A stretch of DNA of 17,047 nt, taken from NCBI GenBank assembly GCA_903844785.1, contig CAIMVB010000199.1, positions 1 to 17,047 on the forward strand, given 5' to 3'. This document shows, in pieces, positions 13,960 through 17,047 of this stretch (positions within the stretch are counted from its first letter, which is position 1; the number at the start of each line of letters is the position of its first letter). The position numbers were made by a program, and so were the translations under genes. A model generated the notes under the pieces. It made no database searches. It was not told the DNA's origin and saw only the letters and a list, made by a program, of their open reading frames with translations. This DNA is from an uncultured Rhodospirillales bacterium. Its GTDB lineage: Bacteria > Pseudomonadota > Alphaproteobacteria > Acetobacterales > Acetobacteraceae.

Positions 13960-15102
13960 ATGTCTCCTTTGGCCGGTATCCGGGTAGTTGAAATTGCGCA
14001 GAATTTGGCGGGGCCTTTCGCGGGCCAAATCCTGGCCATGCTGGGCGCCGAGGTGATTAAGCTGGAACGCCCCGAAGGCGGTGATGATGCGCGTGGCTGG
14101 GGGCCGCCCATGCATGAAGGCACTGCCACGACCTTCATCGCCGTCAATCGCGGCAAACGCTCTCTCAGCCTTGATTTGCGTAGCGATGCGGATCGCGCGC
14201 TGCTCATGGAATTGCTGAGTGAGGCCGATGTGCTGGTCCAAAATATGCGCCCCGGCGCTTTGGAGGATTTGGGCCTTGGCGGTGCCGCGCTGACGGCGCG
14301 CTTCCCACGCCTAATCTATGCCTCGCTCGGTGCCTTCGGGGCCAAGGGGCCAAAGGCGCTGCATCCGGGCTATGAGCCAATCCTGCAAGGCTATTCGGGT
14401 CTCATGATGATGAATGGCGCGGAAGGCGGGCCACCGACGCGAAGCGGGGTGCAAATCCTGGATCTTGGCACGGGGATGTGGGCCACGATTGGCATTCTGG
14501 CGGCAATCGAACGGCGCCATATAACGGGCAAGGGCGGGATTGTTGATACCTCACTTTTGGAAACCGCCCTTGGTTGGATGGGGCCGCATTTCGCGGGCTT
14601 CACAGTTTCCGGCCGGCCGCCGCCGCGTAATCTTTCCGGCAATCCGAATACAGTGGTGTTCCAATCTTTTGAGACCGCGACCGCGCCAGTGATGGTGGCG
14701 GCGGCCAATGATCGGCTATTTCGCAAATTATGTGACACCATGGGCCTGTCGGAATTGGGCGCCGATGAACGCTTCGCCAGTAACCGCTTGCGCGTCGCCA
14801 ATAAGCCCGCGCTGATGGCGGTGATGGAACCGGCCTTTCGCGCGCGCCCGGCGGAAGAATGGCTGCCGCTTTTGGAAAAGGCCGGCATTCCTTCCGGCCC
14901 CATCAATACCATGCGCGAAATCGCGGTGGATCAGCAGGTGGAAGCGCTTGGCATCGTGGCGCCCGTGCCCGGCCTTCCGGTGCGGGCCATCGGCTTGCCG
15001 ATCAGCTTTGAAGGCGAACGCCCAACCCCCGCGCGCGGCGTGCCAGCGGCGGGGGAAGATAGTGACGATATACGCGCAGGCTTGCGCTGGGCGCCGCGAT
15101 AA
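13960..15102 (+). CDS. CaiB/BaiF family (type III) CoA transferase
   Basis: A 380-residue CoA transferase that moves CoA between acyl-CoA donors and free acids. The N-terminal PLAGIRVVEIAQNLAGP (3-19), GAEVIKLERP (29-38), NRGKRSLSLDL (63-73) and NMRPGALEDLGL (95-106) are classic family motifs. The catalytic aspartate is D168 in QILDLGTGM, matching Asp169 of formyl-CoA transferase. GGIVDTSLLE (192-201) follows. An AGGGG site lies about 9 bases before the ATG. It diverges from the rearranged homologue across 99 bases and converges on the acyl-CoA ligase with a 6-base gap. The substrate cannot be predicted; CaiB proteins act on oxalate, carnitine, succinate, aromatic acids and others. Confidence 0.95.
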   Translation: MSPLAGIRVVEIAQNLAGPFAGQILAMLGAEVIKLERPEGGDDARGWGPPMHEGTATTFIAVNRGKRSLSLDLRSDADRALLMELLSEADVLVQNMRPGALEDLGLGGAALTARFPRLIYASLGAFGAKGPKALHPGYEPILQGYSGLMMMNGAEGGPPTRSGVQILDLGTGMWATIGILAAIERRHITGKGGIVDTSLLETALGWMGPHFAGFTVSGRPPPRNLSGNPNTVVFQSFETATAPVMVAAANDRLFRKLCDTMGLSELGADERFASNRLRVANKPALMAVMEPAFRARPAEEWLPLLEKAGIPSGPINTMREIAVDQQVEALGIVAPVPGLPVRAIGLPISFEGERPTPARGVPAAGEDSDDIRAGLRWAPR

Positions 15103-15108
15103 AAGGCC

Positions 15109-16833
15109 CTAATCCCACAAGCCTTCAATCTCCGTCGCGCGTTCCTGAAGTGCCGCGCGGCGGCGGAGCTTCATGGTGGGCGTCAGCAAGCCATTTTCAA
15201 TGGTGAAGGGCGCGGTCAACGCATGGCGGCGTATGCGCTCAATAATCGCCAGCCGCGCATTCACCCGCGCCACGGCCGCGGCGATGCTGGCTTCCTGCCC
15301 TTCAGCTGGAACAAGTAGCGCGACAAGCCCGGCCTTACCCTCACCCGCCACCAATGCCTGCTGGATTTCCGGTTCGGCCATCAACTGGCTTTCGATTTTG
15401 GCTGGGCTGATCATATCCCCGCCCATAAGTTTTATGAAATCGCGCTTGCGGTCGGTGATATAAAGAAAGCCATCGCGCAATTCGCCGATATCGCCGGTAT
15501 GCAACCAGGGGCGCGGGTCATCGCCATCAGGTTTCAGGGTGGATGCGGTGGCTTCCGCATTGCCCCAATAGCCGGTCATCACCAGATCACCCTGGATCAG
15601 GATTTCGCCATCGGCGGCGATGCAGCACGCCACACCTTCCAAGGGCTTACCCACGCTTTCATGCCGATTGGCCCAGGGCAGATTCACGCTTACCACTGGG
15701 CCTGCTTCCGTCTGGCCATAGCCCTGCAGCACAGGCAGGCCGAGCGCGATGAAAAACGCCGCCAAATCGGGATCAAGCCGCGCGCCGCCGGACACCAAGG
15801 CGCGCAAGGCGCCACCGAAGCGCGCGCGCACTTTCTCGCGCACCAGTTTTTCAAGCAACGCATCTTCAATGCCGCCGAACAGGCCAAGCGAGGTACCCGC
15901 CATGCGTTGCTGCCCGCGTAGCAAGGCACGGTCAAACAGCCAGCGCTTGATCGGCTTTTCCTTCTCAAGCGCGCCCAAAAGCCGGGCGCGCAGCACTTCG
16001 AACAGGCGGGGCACGGCGGTCATGATGGCGGGACGGATTTCCGCCATTTCCTGCACCAGCCGATCCGCGCCGCGGGAATAGACCACTTCCATGCCGTAAG
16101 ACGGCAACAGAAAGCCACCCACTGTATGCTCATAGCTATGGGACAGCGGCAGGAAGGAAAGATAGGGCTTGCCCGCCAATTCCAGCCTTTCAGCGAGAGG
16201 CAATACGCCCCGCCTATTCGCCAAAAGTGCACGATGCGGCAGCATCACACCCTTCGGCGCACCGCCCGTGCCGGAGGTATAGATGAGGCAGGCCAAAGCC
16301 TCAGAGGCGATCAGATGGGTTTCGGCTTCCAGCGCCACCGGATCGGCAGGCGTGGCAAGCGCATTGGCCCAAAGATGGGTGGCAAGCCCAGGCGCTTCGG
16401 GCGGGGTTTCGCAGCAGATCAAGCCATCCAGCCCATGTGCCAGGGCCGCGCCTTCCAGTACCCGCTTGGCCAAGGCAGTGCTTGAGACAATGGCAAAACG
16501 CGCCCCGGAATCCCGCAGAATATGGGCGTGATCGCTCGGCAGATTGGTGACATAGGTCGGCACGGAAATGGCGCCGATGGCCATGATGGCGGTATCGGCT
16601 ATCGGAAATTCAGGCCGGTTTTCCGACACCAGCAGCACCCGATCCCCAGGCGCGACACCCTGCGCACGCAAAAAAGCCGCGAGCGCCGCGATCTGGCCCG
16701 CAAATTCGGCCCAATTTAAACGCTGCCACGCCCGATCGCGCCAAAAGCGAAAAACTGGCTTATCCGGCCATTCCCGCGCCCGTGCCAGCATCATGGCCGG
16801 CAGATTGGGCCATCCTTGATCCGTATAGGGCAT
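15109..16833 (-). CDS. AMP-forming acyl-CoA ligase, long-chain (FadD15/FAA1-like) type
   Basis: A 574-residue ANL-superfamily ligase that activates a fatty or other organic acid to its acyl-CoA using ATP. The P-loop is YTSGTGGAPKG (185-195); the usual second threonine of TSGTTG is glycine here. Other motifs are LPLSHSYEHTVGG (228-240), the adenine-binding YGQTEAG (372-378), HTGDIG (445-450), the hinge DRKRDFIKLMGG (461-472) and the C-terminal lysine K555 in TPTMKLRR. The layout and length resemble bacterial long-chain acyl-CoA synthetases. The frame extends to 16863, but a strong GGAGG site 7 bases before 16833 marks that ATG. It could supply acyl-CoA to the neighbouring CoA transferases, which is inference from proximity. 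Confidence 0.94.
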   Translation of the reverse strand: MPYTDQGWPNLPAMMLARAREWPDKPVFRFWRDRAWQRLNWAEFAGQIAALAAFLRAQGVAPGDRVLLVSENRPEFPIADTAIMAIGAISVPTYVTNLPSDHAHILRDSGARFAIVSSTALAKRVLEGAALAHGLDGLICCETPPEAPGLATHLWANALATPADPVALEAETHLIASEALACLIYTSGTGGAPKGVMLPHRALLANRRGVLPLAERLELAGKPYLSFLPLSHSYEHTVGGFLLPSYGMEVVYSRGADRLVQEMAEIRPAIMTAVPRLFEVLRARLLGALEKEKPIKRWLFDRALLRGQQRMAGTSLGLFGGIEDALLEKLVREKVRARFGGALRALVSGGARLDPDLAAFFIALGLPVLQGYGQTEAGPVVSVNLPWANRHESVGKPLEGVACCIAADGEILIQGDLVMTGYWGNAEATASTLKPDGDDPRPWLHTGDIGELRDGFLYITDRKRDFIKLMGGDMISPAKIESQLMAEPEIQQALVAGEGKAGLVALLVPAEGQEASIAAAVARVNARLAIIERIRRHALTAPFTIENGLLTPTMKLRRRAALQERATEIEGLWD

Positions 16834-16840
16834 TCGCCTT

Positions 16841-16845
16841 CCTCC
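16841..16845 (-). promoter_or_regulatory. Ribosome binding site of the acyl-CoA ligase
   Basis: On the minus strand GGAGG, within GGGGGAGGAAGG, lies 7 bases before the ATG at 16833. It supports that start over the more upstream ATG at 16863. Confidence 0.75.
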
Positions 16846-16915
16846 CCCGCTTTTGCGCCTCAAAGGGTAATTTAGGGCGAGGCTTGCCGCTTGGCCATGC
16901 GCCGCTTCGGTCTAT

Positions 16916-17047
16916 ATGAGAGGGGTGACCAGAATCATTTCCCCCGCCCCGCTCCGCGCCCCGCTTGATGGCGGTGCCGCCGCCGCCGACCTGCCTGTTT
17001 GGGATCTGTCTGATCTCTATAAGGCACCGGATGACCCAGCGCTCGCG
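16916..17047 (+). CDS. M3-family oligoendopeptidase (PepF-like), N-terminal fragment
   Basis: An open frame of 44 codons running off the right edge. The visible part ends with LPVWDLSDLYKAPDDPAL, typical of the N-terminus of M3-family oligoendopeptidase F, a cytoplasmic zinc peptidase; its HEXXH site would be far beyond the edge. Two starts are possible: ATG at 16916 (MRGVTRIIS) or GTG at 16925 (VTRIIS). Neither has a well-spaced Shine-Dalgarno site. It diverges from the acyl-CoA ligase across about 80 bases. The family call rests on a short segment. Confidence 0.6.
   Translation, partial: MRGVTRIISPAPLRAPLDGGAAAADLPVWDLSDLYKAPDDPALA

Noticed and set aside
13861..14241. N-terminal extension of the rearranged CaiB protein
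   Set aside because: These 127 codons are antisense to the conserved N-terminus of the divergent CaiB gene and look like a shadow frame.
14391..14912. Minus-strand 173-codon open frame opposite the canonical CaiB gene
   Set aside because: It lies wholly inside a gene with conserved catalytic motifs, and the product is low-complexity.
1..17047. Mobile elements, CRISPR arrays, toxin-antitoxin or defence genes, tRNA and rRNA genes
   Set aside because: I looked on both strands and saw no direct-repeat arrays, transposase or integrase motifs, terminal repeats or structured RNA genes; all long coding frames fit metabolic, redox or housekeeping families.

Overview
The window is a dense, high-GC stretch of bacterial chromosome. 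Gene content and local gene order (Bug/TctC-type periplasmic receptors, a map-radC pair, comF next to grxC, an NDUFAF5-like methyltransferase, CaiB-type CoA transferases) suggest an alphaproteobacterium, plausibly Rhodospirillales/Acetobacteraceae. That placement is inference from family recall, not from a search. Seventeen protein-coding genes are supported; the first and last run off the window edges. I see no tRNA, rRNA, CRISPR array, insertion sequence or prophage. No stretch without a gene exceeds about 140 bases.

Left region (1-5500), catabolic and accessory: two tandem Bug-family solute receptors on the minus strand share an upstream region with a divergent pair, a hot-dog-fold thioesterase and a CaiD-like enoyl-CoA hydratase. 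Next comes a D-erythronate dehydrogenase-like (DenD) oxidoreductase, divergent from a diaminopropionate ammonia-lyase family PLP enzyme. These look like uptake and breakdown functions for small organic acids and amino acids, but no complete pathway is visible.

Middle region (5501-9767): a four-gene minus-strand operon reads thiol dioxygenase (cysteine dioxygenase-like), a protein with four rhodanese domains of which only one keeps the catalytic cysteine, ComF, and glutaredoxin 3. Gaps inside it are 7, 0 and 31 bases. Divergent from it is an NDUFAF5-like SAM-dependent methyltransferase. The dioxygenase-rhodanese pair is a plausible sulfur-metabolism module placed upstream of the more ordinary comF-grxC pair.

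Right region (9768-17047): methionine aminopeptidase and RadC, then a secreted trypsin-like protease without a PDZ domain. Then come two divergent CaiB/BaiF-type CoA transferases, one with apparently rearranged (permuted) domain order; a long-chain-type acyl-CoA ligase facing the canonical CoA transferase; and the start of an M3-family oligoendopeptidase.

All four convergent gene pairs end within 4 to 7 bases of each other, leaving no room for separate terminators. The observations most worth following are the dioxygenase/four-rhodanese module and the rearranged CaiB protein. I do not see a clearly new defence or mobile system.
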